From the NCBI GenBank assembly GCA_029204225.1, contig CM055110.1:48676461-48740460 (forward strand): DNA of 64,000 bases. Reading direction: 5' to 3'. Below the pieces are notes generated by a model, which did not search any database, was not told where the DNA came from, and saw nothing but the letters and a program-made list of their open reading frames with translations. Both the position numbers and the translations under genes were made by a program. Source of the DNA: Diphasiastrum complanatum (taxonomy: Eukaryota; Streptophyta; Lycopodiopsida; Lycopodiales; Lycopodiaceae). Each line of letters begins with the position of its first letter. Positions within the stretch are counted from its first letter, which is position 1. Positions 31,103 to 42,419 of this stretch are shown piece after piece.

Positions 31103-31699
31103 ATTAGGCGGCCAAATGTGCAGGTTTTGCCAGATTTAGAAGAGATTTGTGGGCGAGTTTGCTTTTGTAGCATTCCAATCAAGTTTCTAGCTAAAAATCT
31201 TGTTGATTTATGTGTAGAAATTGGATCTTTGTGATCAAAACATCATTTGTATGCATTTCAATTGAAGTAGGGCGAATTCCCTCTGTACTTATCAGAATAA
31301 GGAGACAAAAATTGTTTTGGAAAGAGGGAGATGCAAGATCCAACAAGATCCTATTAGTTTTCCATTCTAGCATATAGTTTTTTGATTCAATTTCTTGCTT
31401 CTTCATGTCAAAAACTTCAAAATTGATGTAACCCTCTGATTTTCAGTTTGCTGAATGATTCAAGAGTGTATTTCAATCTTAGGAGTGAGGGAAAAGCAAG
31501 TATATTGAGGTTTGGTCTTGGTTTGATCAAGAAATCATAAAACTAGTGGCTAAAATTAAGGAAAAAGTGAGGAAAAGAGAGAAAAAGTAAGGTTTTAGGT
31601 TCCAAATCTTTGTGATTTCTTCTTGTGTTTCATTTGTTGATTCAAGAGAGTGCTTAGTGCATTGGAACAGGTCAAAGATCAGAGATCAATCATTGCAAC

Positions 31700-34600
31700 A
31701 TGGCTACAAATGGAGGCTACATGTTGGAAAGCAATGATAGGCTTACCTCCCTCAACTATTCTACTTGGAAAGTAAGGATGGAGTCTTTGCTTGAGATGAA
31801 TGAGTTGATGGATATTGTTGTAGGTGTGGAGGAGAGACCTTTGGCACCTCAAGAACAATTGAGGTATGACAAGAGGGCAAAGAAAGCCCTTCACATGATC
31901 AAGATGAATGTGACAAATGAGCTTATCAAAGAGGTTGGTAAGTGCACATCATCTAGTGAAGCTTGGGAAGCCTTGAAGAAGGTTTATGAATCCAAGTCTA
32001 CTTCTAGAGTGTTGACTTTAAGAAGGCAAATCTTTTCTTGTATGCAAAAGAAGAGTGAGAATGGACATGCTTTTGTTTTGAGAGTTAAAGCATTGAATGA
32101 TGAGTTAGCATGCATTAATGATGGCATAAATAATGAGGAGCTTGTTCAAGTGATTCTCAATGGCTTGTTGGATGATCATGCTAATCTTGTTCAAAGTTAT
32201 GCTATCCAAAAATGTTTACCAAGTGTTGGAGACTTGCAAGAGGTCTTGTTGGCTGAAGAATTCAGGTTGCAAGCAAGAGTGGGAGCATCTTCTACATCTC
32301 AAGGAGGAGAAGAGGAGGCAATGTTCTCTAAAGGCAAGTTCAAGGGCAAAGGTAAAAGCAATTGGTCTAAAGGGCAAGACCAAGGTGAGCACTCTACTTT
32401 TGGCAAAAAGAAGGATAGATCTAAGCTAAAATGTTTCTATTGTGGAGTCAAAGGGCATTTTGCTAGTGATTGTTTTAAGAAAAAGAGGGATCAAGGGGAA
32501 AAGCAAACCAATCTAACTATTGATGAGGGTGGGGATGAGCTTCTTTCAAATGATGCTTTTGTTATGTCATCTTGCTTGTTGGCTAATCATGGAGACATTG
32601 ATCCTTGGTGGATTGATAGTGGAGCCACTTCTCATATGACATATCATAAAGAGTATTTTTCATCTTTAATGGCATTTGATGGTGATAGGAAGGTAATCTA
32701 TACCGCAAATGATGGTGAGTGTGCAATCAAGGGGATTGGCACAATTCCTATTTCACTTTCTACAAATAGGAATATAGAATTGAAAGATGTTTTGCTCATT
32801 CCATCCATTACCAAGAACTTACTTAGTGTAAGCCAAATGCTTGACAAAGGATTCAAAGTTGAGTTTGATGGTGATGCTTGCTTGATCAAAAAGGGGTGTA
32901 GTATCATTGCAAAAGGGAAAAGGCAAGGGAAATTGTTCAAGCTTGATGCATGTGTTGTTGCTAACCAAGTTGGATGCATGGCAAATGAACAAATGTCAAT
33001 TCAAGAGGTATGGCATAAAAGGATGGGACATCTCAACTACAAGGCCTTGGAGGTAATAGCCAAAAAGGAGGTAGTAAGGGGACTTCCCAAGTCTCTTACT
33101 TGCTTGAATCATGTTTGTGAAGAATGTGCTTTGTCTAAATCACATAGATTGCCATATACTAGATCTATATCTAGATCTAAGATGCCTTTTTCTCTCTTGC
33201 ATTCGGATATTCATGGTGTTACTACAATTAGCAATGGAGGTGCTAAGATGTATGTAACTTTCATTGATGATTTTAGTAGATTTTGTTGGGTTTATCTACT
33301 AAAGAGCAAGGATGAGGTGTTTGATGTGTTTGTCAAGTTCAAAGTTGCTATTGAGACTCAATTTACAACCAAAATCAAATGCTTGAGGAGCGACAATGGT
33401 GGTGAATACATTTCTAACAAATTCAAAGCCTTTTGCGATGAGCATGGGATCAAGAGGGAGTACACATGTCCAAGAACACCACAACAAAATGGAGTGGCCG
33501 AGAGGAAGAATAGAACCTTGTGTGAGAGTGCAAAGGCAATGAGATTGAATGCTAATCTTCCTAAACCTTTTTGGAGTGATGCTTTGTTGTGTGCAAATTT
33601 CCTATGCAATAGATGGCCAAGTGTTGTATTGGAAGGAAAAACCCCTTTTGAAGCTTTGTTTGGTACGAAGCCTAATGTCAAGTTTCTAAGAACTTTTGGA
33701 TGCATTTGCTACTTCAACATTACTCTTGATGATAGAACTAAGGAGGATCCATCTTCAAGAAAGGGCATTTTTGTTGGTTATAGTGAAGTAAGCAAAGCAT
33801 ATAGGATTTATGTTCCTTCAATCAAGAAAGTGTTCACAAGTAGGGATGTCATTTTTGATGAAGGTAACATTCCAAAAGTTGTTTCAAGTGATGATGGTGT
33901 TGTTGCAACTAATGTGCTTGATGACAATGGAGTTGATGACACATTGGATGTGGATGTTGAAGAAGCCTCTTCAAGTCAAATTCCAAGGAGAACTCCAAGG
34001 CATAAAGTGAAACCCTCAAGGCTCACTTATGATGGCAAAGGTAAGCAAGTGGTGGATGGATCCAACTATGCTTTCCTAACTTCTTTTGATGTACCTTCAT
34101 GTGTAGATGAAGCAAGGCAAGAAGAGGAATGGATCCAAGCAATGGATCTTGAGTTTGAAGCACTTATGAAGAACAACACATGGAGATTGGTGGAGCTTCC
34201 AAAGGGCAAAAGTGCAATTGGATGCAAATGGATCTTCAAGGTAAAGACAAATCAAGATGGATCTATCAACAAGTTGAAGGCAAGGTTGGTGGCTAAAGGT
34301 TATGCTCAAGAGCATGGCATTGACTATGAGGAAACCTTTGCACCCGTGGCAAAGATGGTGAGCATAAGAGTAATCATTTCCCTTGCAACTCTTTATGGAT
34401 GGGATCTTTGGCAATTAGACATTTCTAATGCTTTCTTGAATGGTGATCTTGAAGAGGAAGTCTACATGGAGCAACCCGAGAGCTATGTTTCTCATAGCAA
34501 GCCTAATCATGTGTGTTTTCTACAAAAAAGTTTGTATGGTCTTAAGCAAGCACCAAGGAGTTGGTATGCTAGGCTTAACTCTTTTCTACTTTCTCAAAAC

Positions 34601-35650
34601 TTCACTATGAGTGAGTATGATCATTCACTTTACTTTAGAATTAGTGCTAATGATGTTACAATCCTTCTAATTTATGTGGATGACATTATTTTAAGTGGAG
34701 GGAACAAGGAAGATATAGAAGATATCAAGAAAGCACTAAAAAAGGAATTTGAAGTGCATGATCTTGGTCTTTTGAGCTATATCTTAGGAATAGAAGTAAT
34801 TAGAACTTCTCAAATCACTTTTATTTCACAAGAGAAGTATGCTATTTCTATTCTCAATAGATTTCATATGGTAGATGCAAATCCTATTGATACACCTATG
34901 GAATCACATGTAAAGCTAACTATAAGAGGTAATGAAAGATCCTTCGAGGACATTACTCTCTATAGGAAGCTAATAGGTTCTCTTATATATCTAACCATCA
35001 CAAGACCTGATTTATCTTATTGTGTTGGTAGATTAAGCCAATTCATGCAAGATCCTAGCATAGAACATTGGAAACTAGGAAAGAGGATCTTGAGATACAT
35101 CTCGGGAACAAAAGATTTTGGCATTGTTTATAGAGGCTCATCACCTAACTTATTTGGTTTTTCAGATTCAGATTTTGCAGGAGACCTTATGGATAGAAAA
35201 TCCATAAATGCACATGCTATTTTCATAGGTGATGGAGCTATCTCATGGATGTCGAAGAAACAAGCAACTATATCACTTTCTTCTAGTGAGGCCGAGTACA
35301 AAGCTTTGACATCATGCACAAAGGAGATGGTGTGGATCAAGAGGATGATTATGGAGCTTCATTTGCTGGATTTTTCAGAGAGTCCAATCATCTTTTGTGA
35401 CAACCTTTCAGCCCAAAGTCTAGCAAGCAATCCGGTTTTCCATGCAAGGAGCAAACATATCGAGGTGGCTTACCATTTTGTGAGAGAACAAGTGTTGGCA
35501 AAAGAGATCAAGCTTGAACATGTCCCATCAAAGGAATGTGTGGCTGATATCTTTACCAAAGCATTGGGAAAGAACTTATTTTTCAAGCATAGAACAAGTC
35601 TTGGTGTACTTTCTAAATCTATGCTAAAACTAGTTGAAGAGGGAGTGTGA
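31700..35650 (+). CDS. Copia gag-pol polyprotein, element 2 (1316 aa)
   Basis: One uninterrupted frame starts MATNGGYMLESNDRLTSLN. In order: Gag; zinc knuckle CFYCGVKGHFASDC at residues 245-258; protease D306 in WIDSGATSH; integrase zinc region VWHKRMGH with CEEC; integrase triad D503, D565 and E601, with 35 residues between the last two; RT with EETFAPVAK and YVDD at 992-995; RNase H with GFSDSDFAGD and LSSSEAEY. All catalytic residues I can check are present. A 609-bp leader precedes it. The last five codons (VEEGV) and the stop run through the polypurine tract into the 3' LTR. Confidence 0.97.
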   Translation: MATNGGYMLESNDRLTSLNYSTWKVRMESLLEMNELMDIVVGVEERPLAPQEQLRYDKRAKKALHMIKMNVTNELIKEVGKCTSSSEAWEALKKVYESKSTSRVLTLRRQIFSCMQKKSENGHAFVLRVKALNDELACINDGINNEELVQVILNGLLDDHANLVQSYAIQKCLPSVGDLQEVLLAEEFRLQARVGASSTSQGGEEEAMFSKGKFKGKGKSNWSKGQDQGEHSTFGKKKDRSKLKCFYCGVKGHFASDCFKKKRDQGEKQTNLTIDEGGDELLSNDAFVMSSCLLANHGDIDPWWIDSGATSHMTYHKEYFSSLMAFDGDRKVIYTANDGECAIKGIGTIPISLSTNRNIELKDVLLIPSITKNLLSVSQMLDKGFKVEFDGDACLIKKGCSIIAKGKRQGKLFKLDACVVANQVGCMANEQMSIQEVWHKRMGHLNYKALEVIAKKEVVRGLPKSLTCLNHVCEECALSKSHRLPYTRSISRSKMPFSLLHSDIHGVTTISNGGAKMYVTFIDDFSRFCWVYLLKSKDEVFDVFVKFKVAIETQFTTKIKCLRSDNGGEYISNKFKAFCDEHGIKREYTCPRTPQQNGVAERKNRTLCESAKAMRLNANLPKPFWSDALLCANFLCNRWPSVVLEGKTPFEALFGTKPNVKFLRTFGCICYFNITLDDRTKEDPSSRKGIFVGYSEVSKAYRIYVPSIKKVFTSRDVIFDEGNIPKVVSSDDGVVATNVLDDNGVDDTLDVDVEEASSSQIPRRTPRHKVKPSRLTYDGKGKQVVDGSNYAFLTSFDVPSCVDEARQEEEWIQAMDLEFEALMKNNTWRLVELPKGKSAIGCKWIFKVKTNQDGSINKLKARLVAKGYAQEHGIDYEETFAPVAKMVSIRVIISLATLYGWDLWQLDISNAFLNGDLEEEVYMEQPESYVSHSKPNHVCFLQKSLYGLKQAPRSWYARLNSFLLSQNFTMSEYDHSLYFRISANDVTILLIYVDDIILSGGNKEDIEDIKKALKKEFEVHDLGLLSYILGIEVIRTSQITFISQEKYAISILNRFHMVDANPIDTPMESHVKLTIRGNERSFEDITLYRKLIGSLIYLTITRPDLSYCVGRLSQFMQDPSIEHWKLGKRILRYISGTKDFGIVYRGSSPNLFGFSDSDFAGDLMDRKSINAHAIFIGDGAISWMSKKQATISLSSSEAEYKALTSCTKEMVWIKRMIMELHLLDFSESPIIFCDNLSAQSLASNPVFHARSKHIEVAYHFVREQVLAKEIKLEHVPSKECVADIFTKALGKNLFFKHRTSLGVLSKSMLKLVEEGV

Positions 35651-36298
35651 AAAATTGTCAACTAGTAGTATTTTCCTAACTTGAGATTTTGTAGGCCTAT
35701 GGCCAAATAAAAGTTAGAGATAGGTTCATACATGTATGTAGAGGCCCAAAGTATGTGTACACTACTTTTGAGGTCACATTAATTAGAGGAGGTCGAGTGT
35801 GGAGCTCTTCTATTGGCTCATAATTTGGTGCATTCCTATTTGACCAAATTTCTAGGTATATGGGTGAATCCTATTGGACCCCAATTTTAGCCTATCATAA
35901 GACAAGTGGCCAAGAGGCACTATGGCTGCTATAAATAGCCATCTCCACGAGTATGTACACATCTCATTTTCATTCTATTGAATGAATGTTATGCTCTTTG
36001 AAGGTCCATCTTCTTCTCTCTCACTTTTTTGTTCATATCTTGCATTCTAGCCACTAGAATTGTGATTTCTTTGTTGCTATGGCTTCACACGTGTGAAATG
36101 CAGGTTGTAGGCTCTGAAGTACGGACAGGGACAGCAAGTTTCTGTTTGTGGAAGCTTATGATCAGATTTTGATGTTTAGTTGATGTTTAGTATGCTTAAC
36201 ATCACAATTTCTATCATTTTTTCAATCTAGATGTGCATAACTTCCATGGCCAAGATCTTTATGAAACTTTAGCATCTTTTGGATCTGAGTTTTTCACA
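35646..36298 (+). repeat. 3' LTR of copia element 2
   Basis: It is a 653-bp copy identical to the 5' LTR by eye, with TATA box 35930-35937 and palindrome 36084-36097, followed by the target duplication GGGAG. Confidence 0.97.
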
Positions 36299-36741
36299 GG
36301 GAGCAGATCACATCACTCATTACATGGTTAGTATGCATGCTCAGAGCAGCTTTCAATTCAACTATATATTCTAACATTGTGATTTTGACATGTGCAGCAC
36401 ATACTACGAGATCGTACATCATTTTTTGCAAACACATATGGAAACCTAAGTGTCTAGTCATCACAAGGGATAGAGAAGTTACAATGGCAAGCACAGACAA
36501 TATTTCATCGGAATACACAACATGGAGGAACAAATGATAAATAGAACTATATTTGCCAATTATTTCAGTGGTTCTAATGCACAGTTCAAATTCGACAGAT
36601 CACCAAATCTTCAAATTATGACAGACTTAGAAAAGCTTGGAAATTCATTGAACAACAAAGAAGCTAAAAATTCAGAGCTACAAAGATGCTACAAATGTAA
36701 ATTGTGTTCATAATATTCAATATATACAAAGTTTCATTCAG

Positions 36742-38505
36742 AAAGATATGATATTTCATCCTGTCCAATTGTTGTGCTATCATGCAATAACTCTCTACTT
36801 GCATGAATATGTTGATTATATGAAATTCCACGAAAAAGCTGATGGTGTCCTGAGGCGCCAATGTTTGCTGGAGGTTGGTGTTGTTGTGGATGAGACAGAA
36901 AAGTCCCATGGCCTGCGCAAATATGATTCATGGTTTCAATTTGCTTTTCGTCAAGGTCAGGTCTAGGATATTCAAGATATCATTTTCGGCATGTGGGAGA
37001 ATAAAGAGTTGAAGGGCCAGAAAGTCTCGAAGGGGAAAGTTGTTCTCATGGCTTTGTTAAAAGAGGTTACCAAGAAACTTGATCTTTATATTGAAGAGCT
37101 AGCTGATGATATGAGAGGCCATTGGTGGAGATTCCTTCAAGGAATCAAGGATGAGACCACCATTGTGTCGGTGTTGCCCCGTGTCATTGCAAAGGAGCTC
37201 AGCATGGACGAAATGCACCTTGAATTTAAGAAGTGAGTTTCTTTTGATGTTCAGATCATTTTATGTTATTATTTGTATAATATTTTTACGAATGAAGATT
37301 CAATTGAAAGATTCCCTCCCGCCATTGTTTGAGGATTATAAGACCTTCACATGTGTTTCAGATCTGATGAGGACATTTACTTATTGAGTTGTTTGTTGTT
37401 ATATCTCGAAATTGATAGATGATGTCCCAAAGCATGAGTATACTCTTGCTGTTGCGGATATTCCATATGCTTTCAAAATGTTTGGCTCCATTAATGACTT
37501 AAAACCAATTCTGTACCCTCAGATAACTAAGTTGGTGAATGATTCTGCTGTCTTGACAACATCTTCTTTATGGAGATGTGTGATTTTTCATAGCGTGGTT
37601 CAATCGTCATCAATGATTGCATTTCTGAAAACCACATGTCATGCTATTGAGCACCTTGTATGGTACGTCATTTTAAATATATATTGTGATAGTTATTTTG
37701 ATGTAGTTGATGTTAGAGGATGCAACTCTGGATGCTAATATGGTATAACATATGTAGGAACAAAACAAATCTTGAGCGTGCACTGGGCTGTCGGCTAACC
37801 AGTTCTTTTGACATGATGACAGTGGGCTACTATGATGCACATGAGAAGAAAAGATATGAATTCATTGTTATGAGCAATGCAGTAATGTAATTTATTGTCC
37901 AACTGTGACTTGGAAATTGAGACACTTAGAGGGTGATAGGTCTTTGGGTAACCCTTACCAAAAGCCTTAAAGATTAATCAACAAGTTAATTGATATGTTT
38001 TTGAATGAGGATGATTGAGTTCTGGACCTGTTTTCAGGAGTAGGTATTAAGATGTGTTTCTTTGCTTACAATTAGTTTTCATGATTGATTATTAATTTTA
38101 GAATTTAATTTTGTTTTAGGCCAATAATTTATTCTTTTATTTACTTTCAAATGTAGGTACTACCACGTGTTGTGCCCTCAAGAAAAACAAGAATTGCATA
38201 GCTGTTGAAGTGGATGAAGTCCAAGCAACCTACACTGAGATGAGAGTGGCTGCTATTCGAGAACTTCCAGGTGAAGATCAAGAATTGGGGCTCGAGCACT
38301 TGACAATAGTAAGAGGTTCCAAAGTGCCTCATCTAAACTGGTTCCCCCACTTCTAAATGAAAAAGGGGAGCTAGTTGGATTCAGAGATGATATTATTGAG
38401 CCCCATCAAGATTGCACTAAGAGGGCTATTGATGTCATTGAAGAGGGACAAGCCTCTCAATCAGCCAAGAAGGCATTACCGAATATGTTGCTGACTATTG
38501 CTTGA
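36742..38505 (+). pseudogene. Host-like multi-exon gene remnant, unrecognised
   Basis: Coding blocks join across convincing introns. Exon 36742-37232 contains VGVVVDETEKSHGLRKYDSW and ELADDMRGHWWRFLQGIKDE, with an in-frame TAG at 36964-36966. Intron 37233-37361 (GTGAGT..TTTCAG). Exon 37362-37662 contains SDEDIYLLSCLLLYLEID and KHEYTLAVADIPYAFKMFGS, with a 4-base insertion near 37416. Intron 37663-37757 (GTACGT..GTAG). Exon 37758-37886 contains LERALGCRLTSSFDMMTVGY. Intron 37887-38156. Last exon to 38505 contains EVDEVQATYTEMRVAAIREL and NEKGELVGFRDDIIEPH, with frame breaks near 38190 and in the C run at 38346-38350. The protein is not a retroelement type and I cannot name it. The breaks suggest a decayed gene; sequencing error in the C run is possible. 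Earlier exons may lie before 36742 or left of element 2. Confidence 0.6.
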
Positions 38506-38644
38506 TACTTTTACTAGATTTGTTGTTGGATATTGTTTGGCAGACATAAATGTTATTGGCAGAAACCCTATATTATTGGATACTTATATTGGAATGGCAA
38601 GTGCCAAATTCTGAAATCAGGATTTTATTTTTGTGAGAAACATA

Positions 38645-39247
38645 ACAAATGACTGTAATGCGCTAGAGAGTCTGTCTGATCAGAGAGTAATTCATGTAAT
38701 GTGTTAGAGATTTCTAGTAGACTCAGGATCACTCACACTCAACAGTGCGGAGAACAGATATAAGGGAGAATAACTCTCAACACTCTATTCACTTCTTCAA
38801 CCTCTTAAAAATGCATAAACTCCTCTCTCTCAATGGTCGAGATTGAAGCGTGAGATCAATATATGTTCTACGGGGCAAACAAACACACCTCTAAAACAAT
38901 AGGTGCGTCGCTCCCGCAAAAAGGTCTAGCTAACAATTAGGTTGAGTATATGTTCAATTATAGCATAAGAGGTATATTTAACTAAGAGTTAAAATCACTC
39001 TAGTTTAACATGTCGATTCATATCTAGTCGTTTCGCGTGGATGACCTAAAAAAGGCTATCCAAGGCAATGTCTTCTCTTTTAAAGGTCTTGTCCTTAAAT
39101 ACAAGGCAAGTACTTAGGAGATATATTCTCGAAAAATGACTTAGGCCTCTTCATGCTTTATATTTATCCAGTTCATATCTTCATTTTCAAGTATATCATG
39201 CCATATTTAGGTTGATATTCAATATTTAACAATTTTGTGGCATCACA
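38645..39247 (-). repeat. 3' LTR of G2 (partial)
   Basis: On the minus strand it starts TGTGATGCCACAAAATTG right after the purine tract and matches 48621-48017. It lacks the portion corresponding to 48016-47345. Confidence 0.85.
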
Positions 39248-39616
39248 TATCCCTTTCCTCAAATGTGAAATGTCCTCGTGAATATATAATCTTTATTTCG
39301 AGGATCATTTGCGAAACATTTTGTTCTTCAGATTTTCGTTAAGGAGAAAAGATATTTCTTCATATGTTTCTTCCTTTAGATATTTCTTCGACTTAGAGAA
39401 TATGTGCCTTTTTTGTTTCTTTGAATAGGTTGATTTGATTTGATCTTTGAATTATTGATGAGAACTGGAATCAAACTTCAAAACATCTTCAAAACTTCAA
39501 GGATCTGGATTCAGCATCACATAGAAACATCACCACGACATAGGCAAGAATGAATATTCACAAAGGATTCAATTCTTCATGTAGTTTTTTTGGCTAACTC
39601 CAAATTTTGTTGAGCC

Positions 39617-42207
39617 TCAATCAACATCAAGTCTTCTTTTCGTATAATGGCCAACTGGTAGGTTGCCAAATTCTGCAAGCTTAACCGGGAGCAATAGTCC
39701 ATCAAACAACTCTTGAGTTAACTTTATATCTTCATCTGAATCACTACAAAGTGTGATTTCTTTACAATAGCGAGCTGAAAACCTTAAAAAAGAACTTTTA
39801 ACATAAAAATTCTGAACAAAAACCAATGTCTTTGCTGTAAAAGTTCCAAACTGTCAAAATGAATATGTACAAAATTGCTTATAACGAAGTGACTTCCTTC
39901 GATCTTGTAGATTGTGTCGAATCTCCGCAAAATAATCAGCAAGGTTTCGCTCCCAATCCACGTAAAGACTAAAAAGTTCAGGATAGGCCATATTTACATT
40001 GATCAGCAAACCTGAATCATCAAAAGTGCCTAGATCCACAACACCTTTTGGTTTGTACAATTGAAACTGTGACTTTCGCTTCCAAAAATGTCGCTTATTG
40101 TCTTCATTTCACAAAAATTGAAATTATTTAATACGAATGTATCTGAGAGCATACATAGCAGAAGAGCCTATGTATAGCTCAGCTGAACCGAAAGGCACGA
40201 CTTGGAATTTTCCCTAAATTATGCCCCAGCAGAGACATCCTTTCTGCTCGATAGATAATTGCGTCCATAACCATAAAAAGTCATCCTTTTCCCATGGTGT
40301 CTTCCAATCATCGAAGGCAATGCCTTAATCCACACGCCATTGTAACTCAATGTTAAATGCTTGTGGACACCACTTCCAGAATCGTTCAGCAAATGCATGG
40401 AATCTTTCAGCACATACCTTCGACTGGTTTCGACGTGGTCGCTTTGCCTGACTAGCTGTTGTTGCCAAATCCTGAGTTTTCAACTCAACAACTAACTTCT
40501 GGTCTTCCAACTACTGCTTGAGATCTGACAACTCCTATTCGAGCTTGTCAATCTTCGCTATTGCCTCCAAATACTCTAGATGGTCAGAGACTCCCGAGCA
40601 GGCAGACACATCTTGAAGTTGCTTGGTCAGAGCATCAATAACTAGCAGAGCTTGGAGGTATTCTTCGTGAGAGTCGGGCCCGCTGCAAGTTTGGGTAGCT
40701 TCACTAGACAGCTCCTTCGACTCAACCAACTCTTTTTCGACAAGAGCCTTCGCATCCTCGAGCGGTTGCAGGAACTTGACTCAAAAATTTTCGAGCATCT
40801 GGCTTTGGAGCTGGTTCAATTTTGAGAGGTCGATTGTGATTGACCCTACATTGCTGCATAGAGCAAGCGCAATTTCTGTCTTTATTCGTGTTGCTCGCTC
40901 CTCCTGCAAATGTTTATGGAGAGTGACAGTGTTTATTTGCATCCAGCAATTGCTTTTTTAAAGAATCAATATAGGTTTGATAATTGACAAACTTGGCCTC
41001 ATTATTGATCTGCTTCAAAGAATCAGCTTCATTGATGGCAGGCAGTCCGAAGTTGTTTCGAGAGAACGATTTCGTTCAATCAGTTGAGTGTTGTCTGATT
41101 TGAACAAATCGATCTTCTCATAAGACTCCTTAAGAGAGACTTGATACTTCTGCTCCGCTTCTATCAGATCCAAAATGTTCTTCTGATTGTAACGATTAAA
41201 TTCATAAATATTAGCCACTAGATTCTTGGCTCTATTGGTCATAGTGCGGAACCACTGGGGCTGGTTGTCAGGTTCATCATCTTGGTCGTCCGCTGCCCAA
41301 GTGTCTTCTTCTGCAGTTGCTCGAGCCTTAGCTGAAGTGTCGGACTGAGTTGCATCGTCATCCGAGGTGCTTGAACTCTTCTTCTGCTTCTATGAGGTTG
41401 AAGCAGAGGCTAGCTTTGATGAATCTGTAGTAGTAGCTCCATCGGTATCCATGGCTATGGTAGCAACTACATCTTGTTGAGAAGGTACATCATCTATCTC
41501 CATAACAGTTGTAGCTGTTACTTTGATTGGTGGTGCAACAGCTGCTATAATAACTATGGTAGGAACGGTCAGGAGGCTAGAAAGGTCAATTGGTTTTGGA
41601 GACAACAGTCTTCCCATCAGCATGGTTTTCTCTTGATCACTCAAGATTTCAAAATGATCGCACAATCGCGAAACATGCACTCCTACTCCAGAGAATTTTT
41701 GGTGTTTGATCCACCTCAAAAAAGCCTTATATGCGATGACACCAAAACATACAAGATTGCTGGCTAGCACGTCCACTACATACCCAAAATTTTGGACTAA
41801 AATGGTTGCATCCGCATCTGTCAAAAATATAGCTTGATTGGCGTATTTACAAAACAACTTGAAGGTGGTATCCTTGATCATTGAGATTTTATACCCCTTC
41901 GTGGGTACGAAGCAGTTGATCAAAAAATGGATGGTCTCATCCACTAAATCTCTGTTTGTAGTAGCAATTGTACCGTCCAATGGTAATCCGAGAGCTGTGC
42001 AGAACAGTTCTTCACTATGAAATCCACCTAAGAGACTACGTTAATGGAGTTCACGAACTCAGAACTGACTTCAAACAAAATGACTGAAGGGTCCACTATC
42101 AAATTACCCAACTTGCATTGATCCAAAAAGGACTGGATTGATGCCAAGTGAATTCTTGTGCGTGCTTTCCAGGTAATTGAAGAGCTAGAGCACGATCCAA
42201 AAGTCAT
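39617..42207 (-). pseudogene. Extra coding region 3' of pol in G2, function unknown
   Basis: It begins at the ATG at 42207-42205 (MTFGSCSSSSITW) and can be followed for about 2.6 kb. Segments: SIQSFLDQCKLGNLIVDPSV, KYANQAIFLTDADATILVQN and VSRLCDHFEILSDQEKTMLM (to 41600), an Ala/Thr/Asp-rich linker, probable coiled coil (41240-40535, e.g. ILDLIEAEQKYQVSLKESYE), basic AKRPRRNQSK, then a C-terminal part with AERFWKWCPQAFNIELQWRV and FSLYVDWERNLADYFAEIRH. Breaks: frame change near 42030, TAG at 41392-41390 after which the same frame stays open, frame change near 41040, others after 40900. No gag or pol domain and no convincing membrane segment is seen. By position it is env-like, but nothing shows it is an envelope protein. 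Confidence 0.65.
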
Positions 42208-42419
42208 TGCGTCAAATAATTGATACAGCTCCGCAGATCGCAATAGGGCGTATCGCAAAGAGAGTGATTGTAGGAAAGCATGAAAATGCAAGAAGAAAGT
42301 GTGAGGAGAAAAATAGAAAATCACTATGATATGCAGTGGTGGTGTGGAGAGGATGATGACATGTCATGGTGACATAACATCTGTCATTTCCATAATTAAG
42401 GGCGTGCATAGCTCAGAGT

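Larger units (their letters stand above)
30438..36298 (+). mobile_element. Complete Ty1/copia retrotransposon (element 2)
   Basis: It has two 653-bp LTRs that I find identical at every position, a primer site, a full gag-pol frame, a polypurine tract (GAAGAGGGAG, 35636-35645) and a 5-bp target duplication GGGAG (30433-30437 and 36299-36303). It belongs with element 1 by protein sequence, but the LTR interiors are unlike. Identical LTRs imply a very recent insertion, and the element could still be mobile. It lies just left of the host-like remnant at 36742-38505. Confidence 0.98.
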
